Assembly: GCF_963678975.1 (NCBI RefSeq) | Contig: NC_089279.1 | Coordinates: forward strand, 31,522,660 to 31,586,659 | Origin: Dysidea avara | Lineage: Eukaryota; Porifera; Demospongiae; Dictyoceratida; Dysideidae | DNA length: 64,000 bases | Direction: 5' to 3' | Shown: piece after piece, positions 45,701-56,659 of the stretch | Numbering within the stretch: the stretch's first letter is position 1 | Layout: every line of letters begins with the position of its first letter | Translations under genes and position numbers: made by a program | Notes under the pieces: generated by a model | Database searches by the model: none | The model's input: only the letters and a program-made list of their open reading frames with translations | What the model was told of the DNA's origin: nothing

Positions 45701-46183
45701 TGGACTGGTTTACAACTACTGTTAAGAGCAGTATTTTATGGAATATCAGCTCTTGATAGGAACACTAACATAATGGTAGGTATCCTTATACTTGGAGTAA
45801 TGGAGTGTATTTTTGGCTTACACCGTCCATTTAAAAGCAAATATAACAATTACCATGAACTCATGTTACTTTTTAATCTTCAGACACTCTTTACAGCTTC
45901 ATGGTACACCATTTCAAACTCCATTGCAGTCAACATGCTGGTTGGTATAGCCATAGTACAGTTTTTAATCGTGAGTATATATCAAATAAAATTATGTAGG
46001 AAGGTTAAACATGTTTCTTACTTCACCAAACTGTTTGCAAAGTTGAAGCCAGAAAATTGTTGCTGTTTTCTCCATCCACAACCACCCAAATCTGAACATA
46101 CCACAGAATTACAAAACATTGCACCAGAAGTTGTATTTAACTACAAAGAATTTCGAGAGCCACTAATAGGTCAAGACAAATGA
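42701..46183 (+). CDS. Intronless beta-helix, cysteine-rich, multi-membrane protein (1160 aa)
   Basis: A single uninterrupted frame from ATG 42701. Residues 1 to about 21 form a signal peptide. About 25-430 is repetitive beta-strand sequence with N-N-T and N-C-x-F/L turns, resembling a right-handed parallel beta-helix, with many N-glycosylation sites. About 440-740 is a further extracellular region. About 745-775 is cysteine-rich (CQFNRTGVLCGRCKEG..CKQC), followed by eight or nine hydrophobic segments (for example YYLFLLLPFIFVGITVIVFL, LQLIFPIYLIFIATLLII, GLKFIVLFTVCLVLLLILL) to about 1110, and a cytoplasmic tail. The layout suggests a cell-surface receptor or adhesion protein with a carbohydrate- or protein-binding ectodomain; function is unknown. 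To my knowledge such genes are expanded in demosponges. A decayed copy lies at 39690. Confidence 0.85.
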   Translation: MYDVYLLPLLITCLTHTTTNCVVYYVVPDDHYVDTNDVNNTLQHYLNNTEKYFTSNTQLIFLPGKHHLLTDLVIQDVHNLTLQGTDLEEKNNTIIYCTKSAHIFINSSENIMFRSLSVNECGVSQEQVVIASLVLKFYNCSNIKLMDSLFVCQYQQCGLVVANVVGESYLVNITSSHLLITHNMTRSNSFMVIRNYHHIGHSLCKRRAIELLFYQHHYLIQLFIIQIQLSWDKAMNITSSTSKGANMVFIKEMELTATKVTENIISITIINSNTAQNIPYANAIRFENCLFTKIIGKHGPGIILAITDIYGLAFSLISIMHCRFTNINSSVIIRTYVSIALPYPALVVNIFNTSFSMLKDAHSVLWVESTKLMLIGPVIFTKIVNHVAIIHSVNNKIFLSNHITFSLNQANYCVVLEYITLAQQTKLDIIANNFSIVFYAANDHDKFSFLCLFQYEQWLVPGFGISPPQDQQHNYSIVLQDNIGHVVSNKRFSTSHCSWKEDSIFVQSDAFEVNKKIIHYGNNSMAVKLSAPNTICYCTDDQHYNCSIDELGPVYPGQTFRLNVLVNVDSKHIVKIRVDNIKSLRACKSHNIRKDYLLLIAGTCTKIEYKSMLYMNENSCNVFISGEFEAYVSASTDASASVLTSYAFEDVYRIKFSSCPIGFALNKVLQICQCDPILKPVILSAESCIVDTQTVLCPASSWIIGRIIANNSHTYEVSTHCPFDYCLPHSSQLNLSNPNAQCQFNRTGVLCGRCKEGLSTVFGTSRCKQCSNYYLFLLLPFIFVGITVIVFLFISNLTVVDGSINGLIFYANIVSINSPLFFPSYKPTKYVYMLTSFLNLDLGIEVCFYNGMDGYAEMWLQLIFPIYLIFIATLLIITSRYSTRIQRLTAHRALPVLATLFLLSYTKILHTVSSVLFSYSTITNLPTKNTTLVWSVNTEVQLFGLKFIVLFTVCLVLLLILLPFNTVIIFTRTLSQFKCINRFKPLLDVYQGPYKDRFYYWTGLQLLLRAVFYGISALDRNTNIMVGILILGVMECIFGLHRPFKSKYNNYHELMLLFNLQTLFTASWYTISNSIAVNMLVGIAIVQFLIVSIYQIKLCRKVKHVSYFTKLFAKLKPENCCCFLHPQPPKSEHTTELQNIAPEVVFNYKEFREPLIGQDK

Positions 46184-46768
<585 letters not shown>

Positions 46769-48285
46769 ATTTTCAGATGATTAGCCAGCCACTATTGTAG
46801 TTACTGGAAAATCTGCTTGAATGCTATAGATGATTATTTGTTATGTGCCATGTAGTTGTTGTGGTTACTCTGGCTATAAAAACCACTTTCTATCAGCAGA
46901 AGAATCTGTCATTATAACCATAACACGCAATGTGCCAGAAGGGCACCAGTGTTACAAGACACATATAGTTTCAGAACAGACTTTCTGAACATAAAGCTAT
47001 GAAACCAAGCTTCCATAATTGTGATGAGACAGTTGGTTTGTTCAAATTTGGTTGAGTCAGTATAGCTAGCAAGGTGGACAAATGGTTTAGTCCCTGCATG
47101 TGTATGCTGATATGTAAAGATTGACTTAATCTCTTGTGTATATCATTTAGTGCCAGTCTAGGAGCAAAATATAAGATAACTCTTAGTATTTCTCCCTTAG
47201 CTGTCCACTGATTTCTTAACCTGTGAGTGTAGTGCTTCTCCCTATCATTTTGTTATCTGATTAAGTTAGTTGTTCACTAGCTGATCACTATCCCATGCAC
47301 TAGCTAGAGACCCACAAGACGGCTAAAAAATCTGAGCCAGAATCTGAAATTTAACCGTCTTGAATGCAGACAACTTGCAATTTAGGAAAGTGTTAAAGGA
47401 GCCCACAAAGGATTCAGAATTTCTTTGCATTTGATCTATACTTCTGAATCAATATAGTTGTATATATCAACCAAATTATTTCTTAGGATATGAGTAAAAT
47501 ACTGTGGCCTTTGGTGGTAGCCTATGCCACCATGCAGTGCCCACCTGGTCACTGGAATGCACTATGAAAGGGTGAATGTTTTACACAGAAATGTATATCA
47601 ATGATTCTATACTAATTTTTTTGCCCGTGTAGTATCACCTGCAATTATCTCATTTACTAGAACATGTTCTTGTGCAGTTATCAAGTTTCAAAAGTGGCTA
47701 TATGTAGATGTAATTAACTGTGTGAGATGCTACATGTAGGTTACTGGGGTGCTAGCTTGTGAAGGTGTTGCAGCTAAGGAGTACAGCAACTATTTGTGGA
47801 TTACTAACAACTTACATCTTCAAAATTGGGTCATTTGTGATGACACCCTCTGACAATTGTGTAGGGTATGCATTAAAATAAATTTGAAGTTGGATAAGTT
47901 GATTGAGAGCATTTTAACACCATCACGAAACTAGGGTTGGGAAATATTTCATTATCATCACCTGTTCGCAATGATATTATGATGTGCAATACTGCATGAG
48001 TCCTGAAATTATTTTGAAAATACTGCAGTATTGTTATTGCATTTTCTGCATAATTGTTCAGTGAGAAACTGTGCTAAAAAGCCTTTATTATTGTTAGTGC
48101 TTTACTTACAATTGCAGGGAGTGATAGAGCACTAGAACTACCTATCACTGAAGATCTGACAGCTACAATAATTTCCACCCCCACTGAATACTGAACTCTT
48201 TTGAATGTAAAGTTCTGGTAGTAGTACATAAATGGCAATAATCATAATTATCACATGGCCACCTCACTGCAATAATCACTACCAG
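46769..48285. other. Gene-free interval with a duplicated segment
   Basis: 47640-47905 is homologous to 52375-52680: CTCATTTACTAGAACATG, AGTTATCAAGTT, GGTTACTGGGG and TGTGATGACACCCTCTGA are all shared in order. Each copy lies downstream of one TGF-beta copy. No coding region is supported. Confidence 0.55.
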
Positions 48286-48573
48286 AGAAGTATGCCATGA
48301 AACGTCTATGTTTTTTCCATGAAATTTTAAATCGACCCTATGAAATGTACCATGAAATTCAATTCATGGTATACGTAGCGTGGGTTGTTTCATGGGCCAT
48401 GAAATGCGTCTCCAGATCAGATTATCATGGTAATTCATGGCATTGCAGAGATTTCATGAGTGCAGTACCCATGAAACGTTAAAATTCATGGGATAAACCA
48501 TAGGTATTTTCATGGGTATTTCGTGGTTATTTTCATGGCAATTTCATGCACTGTATCTGGTAGTGAATCGCAA
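48286..48573. mobile_element. CCATGAAA-rich MITE, copy 2
   Basis: The ends are CACTACCAGAGAAGTATGCC and, inverted, CACTACCAGATACAGTGCAT. The interior has more than ten CCATGAAA / TTTCATGG words, as in the copy at 7501. Confidence 0.85.
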
Positions 48574-49598
48574 GTAGTAAATGCCAGTACTGCCCAACCT
48601 TACAGTGAACATGCATGTAACTGCAAGACATTCACAAAGTTTAATGCACAAAAATTGTATAGTGGCACATGTTACATTTAAGCAGCTTTGCAATACACAT
48701 GTTAAAGCTCCAAGACTATATCTGTACTTGGCAATCAAGTGCTGGCCATGAAGTATACTTAGAGGTGAATCACATGCTGTGCATCTACCTGTGTCTTACT
48801 TATACAAGGAGCTACAGCATACATGTGGAATTTTTAAGTCTCACTTTTCCCTCTCATTTCACCTTAATCCTTAATGACATTTACCTAAAGTTAAGGAGCA
48901 CATGCAGAGAGACAAATTAAAGAGAATGAATACACCTGACCTGTACTATAAGTGCATAATGTTTGTTGTATGGCATGATTTTGTAATTGTACTACTACAG
49001 TACCAGTACATCTATGAAGAAGATCACGGCAAGTTCTAAGTTCCTAGCTAATGCACTCAGCCTCTTAATCTAGTTAGAAATAATATTTACTATACACAAA
49101 TAAGCTAAGAAAAAAATTGCTCTTCTGTGGATCTTAGTGGCTTGTTTGACTTTTTGTGCAGCATTATTCAGTTGTTGTTGCAGTTGTTAATTGTAGTGTA
49201 CCATAGCTATTAGCTAATGGGCAATACACAAATTCACCATGTGGCATACATGGTGCTGCGGACATGGCAGTGTGGATATAGTACAAACAAATATTTCCTA
49301 GCAATGCTGCATATATGGAGGCATCAAAGCTTGCAGTACTCAGATGTAACAGTCACATGCTCTATTGGAATATTGATTTTGTTTCTTCACATACTGTCTT
49401 CTTTGTTGATATAAAGTTTCATAATAAATGAGATATGCATCTATTTTAACTTCTCCAAGAATTTCAAAGTAACATACTAGTTGATGCTACATTATCTTTT
49501 AATAAGTTTATTCACAAGTAAACAAGTTTATAACAACATGTACAACTCATTGTTTACATTAATCATATATGTAGTAGCTAAGTACAACTGATTAAAAC
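48574..49598. other. Interval downstream of the TGF-beta gene
   Basis: Short frames only, none recognised. It should include the TGF-beta 3' flank. Confidence 0.5.
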
Positions 49599-49604
49599 TT
49601 TATT
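49599..49604 (-). terminator. AATAAA polyadenylation signal of the TGF-beta gene
   Basis: AATAAA on the minus strand about 85 bp after the stop codon at 49689, the expected spacing for a short 3' untranslated region. Confidence 0.55.
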
Positions 49605-49688
49605 GTAAAATTTAATACTACAACAGAGAGATGTAATAAAAAGTTAAAAATTCATTGTCTCTTCAAAGCGATTTGTTGATATTAGACG

Positions 49689-50925
49689 TTATACACAACC
49701 ACATGAAGTAGCTTTGACAGGAACAGTTTTAAAGATGCTCTCCTGGTTCAGCTCATTGTAGAACACCATTGGTATTTCCTCAAAATTAGTTGGAACACAA
49801 CACCTCTTTGGTGCTCCTTCATGGCCTCTGGTCTGGTAGTAGTGGAGGGAAAGAATGCTTGCATAATCAGTTAATGATTCTACTGGTAGTCTTGGACAGT
49901 GACCCACACACACTCCAACATCAAACAACTTGGGGATCATCAGATGGATATTATCTGCACTTATGGCAGTGTTGCTAACCTCCATCTTTTGAAGATGACA
50001 TGACACATGTGATGTCTGAATAGAACTAGTACTGTTACTTTCACGTCTTGCTTTCTTGTGTTTTATATCTGATATTTTTTTGTCTTTTAATACTTCACTC
50101 AAGAATTTGTTGGTGTTATCATGAGTGAACACGACTAACAAAGGTTCAGTGTTTAGAATGTCTTCTTGTTCCCCAGAAGAGTAAACACCTTCACATGATA
50201 ATTGTTGTTCTCCTTTAGTCAGTGTAACTTTCAAGCCATAGTTAATCCATCCTTGTTTCCAGCTCTCAACTATTGGAGTGACATCAAATGTTTTCCATCC
50301 GGGACTAGAGTCAGTGTGTTTGAAGGTGAGCTTTAGAGGTGAGTCAGTGTTGTCATTGAACAGGTAATAAATATTGACCTCATGGTAGTCTCCTGGCATT
50401 GAGATCTTCTGTAGTAGACGTAGTTCAGCATAGTTTATTTCCTCTTCATCAATGCTGGCCTTGTCAATATTAAATTTATAATGTCCACAGCTAGCATCTG
50501 TAGAAAAACATACTTATATTAAGTAATATTCCAAATATTATATAATTATATTATTATGATTAGTTCTTCATACATTTAAGTTTGAGCTTTAATACAGTCA
50601 ACTTACCAGTTGCTTGATTTTCAAAGGATCTTATTGTGTTTGCTGCATTCATCTTTTGATCTTTCAGTGTATGGGCTGATCCACTAGGAAAGCTAAAGTT
50701 GACATACAAATCCTTCAGGTAGCTGGGTAGAGATGCATTAGCTAGCTCATGAGCAAATTTGTTCTCTTTATTACTGTCAGCAATGTTCTCTGAGTCTATA
50801 TTCACTTCTCGTCTAGTCACCTGCACTGGTTGCTGCTCCTCTACCATATGTCTGATGGGAACTGAATGAACTGTAAAATTACTGATAGTGAGTAGTAGTA
50901 CAATCAGGCACACTGAGAATGTCAT
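49689..50925 (-). CDS. TGF-beta superfamily ligand, 2 exons
   Basis: A secreted growth factor of about 375 residues. Exon 1 is 50925-50607 and exon 2 is 50497-49689, joined by a phase-1 GT-AG intron. The upstream TTG-opened extension is ignored because MTFSVCLIVLLLTISNFTVH begins a clear signal peptide. Residues about 23-254 form a prodomain (SCGHYKFNIDK, GWKTFDVTPIVESWKQG). KARR at 255-258 is a furin-type cleavage site. The mature domain has the seven-cysteine knot: C273, C303, C307, C339, C340, C372, C374, including VGVCVGHCPR, KRCCVPTNF and the closing CGCV. The CC doublet provides the cysteine for a disulfide-linked dimer. It would signal through type I/II receptor kinases. Whether it belongs to the TGF-beta/activin or BMP branch needs a tree. 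A tandem pseudogene lies at 53199. Confidence 0.93.
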
Positions 50926-51006
50926 TTTCTTTGTTAACAACTATTTTAATCCTTCTTTTTCTTCCTTGTAAAACCAAATGATTGATAAAACTTATCAAGC
51001 TCAGCT

Positions 51007-51015
51007 CTTTTTATA
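51007..51015 (-). promoter_or_regulatory. TATA box of the TGF-beta gene
   Basis: TATAAAAAG on the minus strand, about 82-90 bp upstream of the ATG at 50925, leaving room for a start site near 50980 and a leader of about 55 nt. Confidence 0.5.
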
Positions 51016-51055
51016 CTACTTTGACTGTAACATGACCTGGTAACTCATGTAATTT

Positions 51056-51482
51056 TATCCTTACTATTGTGGGTAGATGCACACAGTGCATTAAATTTCC
51101 ATGAAAATAACCATGAAAACATCTATGGTTTACCCCATGAATTTTAACGTTTCATGGGTACTGCACCCATGAAATCTCTGCAATGCCAATGATAATCTGA
51201 TCAATAGACGTATTTCATGGCCCATGCATGAAACAACCCATGGTATAACATGAATCAACTTTCATGGTACATTTCACAGGGGAGATTTAACATTTCATGG
51301 AAAAATCATAGACATTTCATGGCATACTTCTCTGGTAGTGTTCATGGCATAGCAGAGATTTCATGGGTGCAGTACCCATGAAACGTTAAAATTCATGGGG
51401 TAAACCATAGATATTTTCATGGTTATTTTCATGGAAATTTCATGCACTGTATGGATCTACCCACAATAGTAAGGATAAAGTT
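51056..51482. mobile_element. Inverted pair of CCATGAAA-rich MITEs upstream of the TGF-beta gene
   Basis: The outer sequence TTATCCTTACTATTGTGGGT AGAT at about 51056 recurs inverted at about 51459-51482. Inside lie a near-complete element (51092-51340) and a second, shorter one (about 51341-51450), in opposite orientations. The result is a palindrome-like block starting less than 50 bp upstream of the TATA box. Confidence 0.75.
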
Positions 51483-52374
51483 GTACGTATCTGGTAGTGA
51501 TGGTTACCCCCCCCCCCCAGCTGAATATGGGATAATAATGTGGGTACCTGCAATATATGTATTCAAGAATCACTGGAATTTTCTTTGAGTATAGTTATAG
51601 ATTTTTCTTTCTGTAACTAGGCATGTTTGCTACAGTTCTCTTGAATTAATAATACAACAACGCAAGTACTTTTTCTCAATTGTGATGACACTTCACTGAA
51701 TCAGTTAGCCTCTATAAATATACATACATGTTATACTTTGTGTGTGTGTACCTTTTATTGCCAATCCCTCTGATAGTATTAACCAATGAGTGTATCACTT
51801 GGTTTGAATCCAGGGCCTGTGGATCAAATTATGCTTGAAGCTTTTCTCCATTCCATATTAATATACGTAGTCCATTAGTTATTATGTATATCCCATACTG
51901 AATATCTATTAATAATTACTATATCACTATAGGGATGCTGGGTGCCAGGAAAAATAAAAGGCTCGTTGTGGACAAGAAGGCTGAAAGCAGGAATTTTAAA
52001 ACAGTGTTGAATGCAGCAAAAAAATCCCAGATCAGGCAGTGACTTAATCCCCAGGAAATTTGTGATGTTGGCAAGTGCTTATAATGGGATACCTACACAC
52101 ACAGCTTAGTTCCAGGAATCTCTCTCCATTCAATTTGTGTTTGAATGTTATAACCAACCAATTCGCTTCTTGTACAGGTATAACCATCGTATATAACACC
52201 ACCAATGCCCAATTGGAATAATAATAAAATTATTATCATATGCTTGACATGATGAGAGACTGTACCTGTACACATAACTGTTATGCTAAACCACTCTAAA
52301 GGTAGACAGTTTAAGCATATATATAATAATATAATGGTAGTGCACAATGAATAGTATAACAACTGAATTTTCCA
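51483..52374. other. Gene-free interval
   Basis: It holds a C run at about 51510, short frames and AT-rich DNA. Nothing further is supported. Confidence 0.5.
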
Positions 52375-52680
52375 CTGAATATCTGCAATTAACTCATTTT
52401 ACTAGGACATGATCTTGTAAAGTTATCAAGTTACACAAATGGCTATATAGAGGTGTAGCTATGTAAGAACCACTCATACTGGGTTACTGGGGGTACTAAG
52501 ATATGTACACATTAGGTATGTACACATATGATCAGCTAAGGAGGATCAACTCCATGAACAACCTACATATCCAAATTGGGTCCATAATTGCCAATTGTGA
52601 TGACACCCTCTGATAAGTGTGGAGGGTACATGTTGAAGCCAGAGGTGTTAAGTGAAGCAGATTTTGAATCATTTGTTATT
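52375..52680. repeat. Segmental duplicate of 47640-47905
   Basis: It shares ordered blocks with 47640-47905 and lies just downstream of the TGF-beta pseudogene, as the other copy lies downstream of the intact gene. A frame with VMTPSDKCGGYMLKPE at 52595 is broken in the other copy; it could be an old exon of an unknown gene. Confidence 0.6.
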
Positions 52681-52829
52681 CATGTGAGACACTGTAGCTG
52701 CAAGTATGTAAACATATTGCAAGTATGTAAACATATAACAACAAATATATGTAAGTACTACATTAACTATATGCTTTCAGCACAACTACTTCACATTCCT
52801 GTAATAGTGAACTCTATACATTTATTTAT

Positions 52830-53045
52830 TTAATTTCATTTCAGTATTTATTAATGCTTTACAGCACAAGTGCTGAAGGTCTGTAGGACACCTGGTCCTA
52901 CAGCCTGCTCAAAGACTTTAGCTACATAAGGTGCATTTGAAAAGTTAGAAAATCCATGACTGGCCAGACCTAGGTAGCCTTGAACCTGCAGCCATCCGAT
53001 TTACGCTCGAATGCTTACGGGAGTCTACCAGGTGGTCAGGATGTT
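52830..53045 (-). mobile_element. tRNA-related SINE
   Basis: On the minus strand: a tRNA-like head (CCTGGTAGACTCCCGTAAGC, later GCTGCAGGTTCAAGGC), a body with a short palindrome (GTAGGACCAGGTGTCCTAC), and a 3' end TGTAAAGCATTAATAAATAC leading to an AAATAAAT tail. The same 3' word occurs in the F-box gene insertion. Confidence 0.6.
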
Positions 53046-54078
53046 TTCTCCTTGTTATTTTCACGTAATTATATCTATAGGAATTCTAGAGAATAACTCA
53101 TTATCTCTAAGTACCCCAATACATGCACTGAAGCATGATAGTTTCCTTGCCAAAATATTACTGTATGTTATATGCAACATGTTGTTCTGTGCAAGACATC
53201 AGATGCAGCCGCACAAGGTAGCTTTAACTGGAATTCTTTTGTAGATGGTTTCATTAGTCGATTCATCATGAAACACCATTGTGATTACTGTGATTACCGG
53301 CTTTAAAATTAGTTGGTGCACAACACCTCTTTGGTGCCCCTTCATGGCCTCTGGTCTGGTAGTAGTGAAGGGAAAGAATACTTGCATAATCAGTTAATGA
53401 TTCTATTGGTAGTCTTGGGCAGTGACCCACACACACTCCAACATCAAAAAAGTTGGGGAAATCATATAGACATCTCCTGAAGCTATGGCACTTTTACTCA
53501 CCTCCATCTTTTGAAGCCGGATGACATGCCACATTTGAAGTCTGAACTGGAGTAGTGGTTTGACATTTCTCTTTCTTGTGCTTTATATCTGATATCCTTT
53601 TGTGTTTCATTACTTCACTCAAGAATTTGTTGGTGTTATCACAAGTGAACACAACTAACAAAGGCTTAGTGTTCATGATATCTTCTTGTTCCCCAGAAGA
53701 GTAAACACCTTCACATGATATTTGTTGTTCTCCTTTAGTCAGTGTAACTTTCAAGTGATAGTTAACCCATCCTTGTTTCCAGCTCTCAACTATTGGAGTG
53801 ACATAAAAGTTTTCCACCCTAGACTAGAGTCAGTGTGTTTGAAAGCGAGCTTTAGAGGTGACTCAGGTGAGTCAATGTTGTTGTCATCGAGCAGGTAATT
53901 AATATTGACCTCATTGTAGTCTCCTGGCATTGACATCTTTTGTAGTAGACGCAGTTCAACATGAATTGTTTCCTCTTTAGTAATAATGGCCTTGTCAATG
54001 TTTAATTTATAATACACCTGTAGAAAAAATGAATTTAGATTATTCACTTATGTATACAGTACTTCATTCTATTTAAAG

Positions 54079-54350
54079 ACTAGTACTAGCAAGAGTTAAT
54101 AATAGTGGTAGGAAGAGTATCCAACACTGAATATGGTCTGTGTAAAATGAGCACGTAGATTGTAATTGCATTCATTTCACAGAAACCATTTTAGTTGTGA
54201 CAGAATCCTACCCAATTCCTTTCTCTCAAAAGTCCATAGAAACCCTTTGACTTCCTATGAATGCAATTACACTCTACACACTCATTTTTGACAGACCATA
54301 CAGGGTTGGACACTCTTCCTACCACTATTATTAATTCTTGGTACTAGTGT
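54079..54350. mobile_element. MITE with about 100-bp inverted arms, in the pseudogene intron
   Basis: ACTAGTACTAGCAAGAGTTA and TAATAGTGGTAGGAAGAGTA at the left are mirrored at the right end (ACTCTTCCTACCACTATTAT then ACTAGTG). GTAATTGCATTCAT marks the inner ends of both arms. Confidence 0.75.
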
Positions 54351-55174
54351 ATTCTGTATAGTTGGGAAGTATGGTGAATTTGGCAAGTGAGCGATGTTTC
54401 ACCAAACCAACATATAGGCAACATATACCCTGTAGCATGTTGTGGGTAGCAGTAGTATGGCTTCCGTTAGATGATCACAATAAGTCAAGTACCCAGTGGT
54501 ACACAACAACATTGTTGCTCTGGTATGAACTTAATATACTGAGGTTAATTAAATGCAGGTAATGATAAGGTTTCCAAATGAATATGTTAATGTAAATGAA
54601 TTGGATACTTATCAACCATTAGTTACCCTTGCAGAAAACAAGTCAGAAGATAGAACCTAAAAGAAACAAATTTGCTTGAAAGTGGATGTTAACATTGCAA
54701 TATGTATTTAAAAATAGGTTGTGGACGTGAAAAAAGACATAGGAAGGAAAGTTATGTAGTTTTTAATACCCCCAAAAAGTATTCACATTTTGCTCCTAGC
54801 CCTGTGGAAAAAAAACTCAAAATGGCAAATTTCAGTTCTTACTTTTATCAAGTCCTTTTGACTTCATCTTTCTAGTAGGCCTAAACGTATTCCAAATTAA
54901 CTTCTAAGGCTTCTCTTGAGGTTAGAAAGTTTTCTAAGGTAATGTTTAGTAGAGTGTCCTATTAGGATTTTGGAAAACAACATAGGTGATCTCTATTATG
55001 AACCATGCATGGTAGTGGTAATGTTAGATACTGACAAATTTGTTTTTGCATCAAAATCCAATTGCAGGAATTTTGTCAAAGTTTCCTCCCACCAAACTTT
55101 CTGGCTATACGGTATTAAATTTCATCATGCAGCCATGACTGACCCCTGTGCATTTTGGTATACTCCCTGTACTT
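54351..55174. other. Remainder of the pseudogene intron
   Basis: No supported feature; short frames only. Confidence 0.4.
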
Positions 55175-55297
55175 AACTCACTCTTTGCTTGCTTCCCATA
55201 TGATCTTATTGTGTTTGCTGCACAAATGTGATGATTTTCTAAAAGAAGAGTATTTCCACCAGGAAAGGTAAAGTTGATGTACAGATCCTTTATTAAC

Positions 55298-56095
55298 AAG
55301 ACACACGGTAGTGTGTCGTGCGGCCCAAGAAGCCGGCGCGCCACACCTTGAGTATATTAACAGGAAGAAACAAAACGCGATTTTCACTCCTTTGTAGCTC
55401 TGTGATCCCTTATCCGATTGAAACCAAATTTGCTACATTTCAAATTTGAAGAAAATCGCTCCAGCCATTTCCGAGATACGAGCGGCCAAAGTTTGGGGTA
55501 TTTTTCTTCGTTTTTTTCTTCTACTTCTTTTCGCACACTTTGCAAAATCCGCAATAAAACACGAATGCGTTCTCCAATCGGGCTGAAATTTCGCACAACT
55601 AAAGGGCTCATTAAGGCGAATCTCAATACCACGTTTGGTAGGAATCCGATGAACATTCACGGAGTTATTACCGATTATTAGCGTAAAATAAAGTCGAAGG
55701 TCTGTCACGCCCACAGGGTAAACCACTTAAAGGAATGAGCTGAAAATTGCTATGTAGATGGAGTAACTATCGTAGGAGTGCCTTGGTTTGAAAAGAATCA
55801 AGCTAAAGGCCATCGAGATATGACACAAAACCCAACCTGTGTCACAATTACGCGATCGATTTTTATGAATAAAAAACTATTAGTTTTTACGCCTACCAGG
55901 CAAACCGCTTAGAGCAATGAGCTATAAATCGGTGTGCAGCTGGAATAAATATCGTAGAAAGTCCTTGCATTAGTACAGAAGAATCAGATTACAAACCACT
56001 GAGTTATGACTCAAAAGCCAACTACGTGTAGCAAATGCGAGATCGAGATACTCTAATAGAACAGTCACCCTAATAGAGCATTCAGCTATACATTT
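55298..56095 (-). repeat. M module, composite B (inverted)
   Basis: Reverse complement of 11093-11908. It starts with the terminal hairpin (AAGACACACGGTAGTGTGTC), has GGCGCGCC and the same run of phrases, and ends at the GATCGAGATACTCTAATAGA motif. It lacks about 45 bp present in copy A next to the CAAATTTG word. Its hairpin end lies inside the exon 1 relic of the TGF-beta pseudogene. Confidence 0.85.
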
Positions 56096-56120
56096 TAAAT
56101 TTACTCTATTGTAAAATTAT

Positions 56121-56452
56121 ATCTAATCAAAAACAGCCAAGCTGTAAAAAAAGGAGTGCGGCCCTTTAAAAGGCTATGGTGAAAAAAGATGTGAAATCCA
56201 AGGTGGCGGCCAAGAAATGGCTGTGATGGTAGGTTAATGATAAAATTTTTAATAACAACAATTCAGGTGAATTTGGTGCCGCTTGGTCAATTGGCACAAA
56301 ATTCACCTGAATTGTCGTTATTAAAATTTTTACCATTAACCTACCATCAAAGCCATTTCTTGGCCGCCACCTTGGATTTCACATCTTTTTTCACCATAGC
56401 CTTTTAAAGGGCCGCACTCCTTTTTTTACAGCTTGGCTGTTTTTGATTAGAT
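56121..56452. repeat. P-family palindrome, type 2, composite B
   Basis: Second copy of the palindrome at 8263, with ATCTAATCAAAAACAGCC ends and the same centre. The arms differ from copy A at several paired positions (for example CCCTTTAAAAGG against CCCTCAAAAAGG), and each copy remains nearly self-complementary. Confidence 0.85.
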
Positions 56453-56476
56453 TTCACTTCTTTTTGTATTTGTATA

Positions 56477-56507
56477 CCCCAAAGCTGGCCTGTGGCCAGC
56501 TTTGGGG
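56477..56507 (+). other. Covarying hairpin, copy B
   Basis: CCCCAAAGCTGGC pairs with GCCAGCTTTGGGG over 13 perfect pairs and is followed by CTTTTT. Compared with copy A one stem pair has changed on both strands (C-G to T-A). Confidence 0.6.
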
Positions 56508-56659
56508 CTTTTTAACCTATATATTTTTCTTTACCACAGGAAAAAGAAAAAGATGAAGCAGATTTTATAAACACTTTAACTCATTCTGATTTTATCAGTA
56601 AATGTACAAATTATATGTATAATGCATATATCAAGAGTTCATAATATAAAAAGAGAGCA

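Larger units (their letters stand above)
53199..55291 (-). pseudogene. Tandem TGF-beta pseudogene
   Basis: The second exon (about 54018-53199) closely matches the intact gene: SMPGDYNEVNINYLLDD, TPIVESWKQGWVNYHLKV, YSSGEQEDIMNTKPL, KRCC-region remnants and a terminal CGCI. Frame breaks lie near 53810, 53510, 53465 and 53290, the last being a net 13-nt insertion in the mature domain. A piece of exon 1 (LYINFTFPGGNTLLLEN, AANTIRSYG) survives at about 55291-55175. It stops where the M module of composite B begins, so the signal peptide and promoter are missing. It cannot make a ligand. The intron holds a MITE. Confidence 0.9.
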
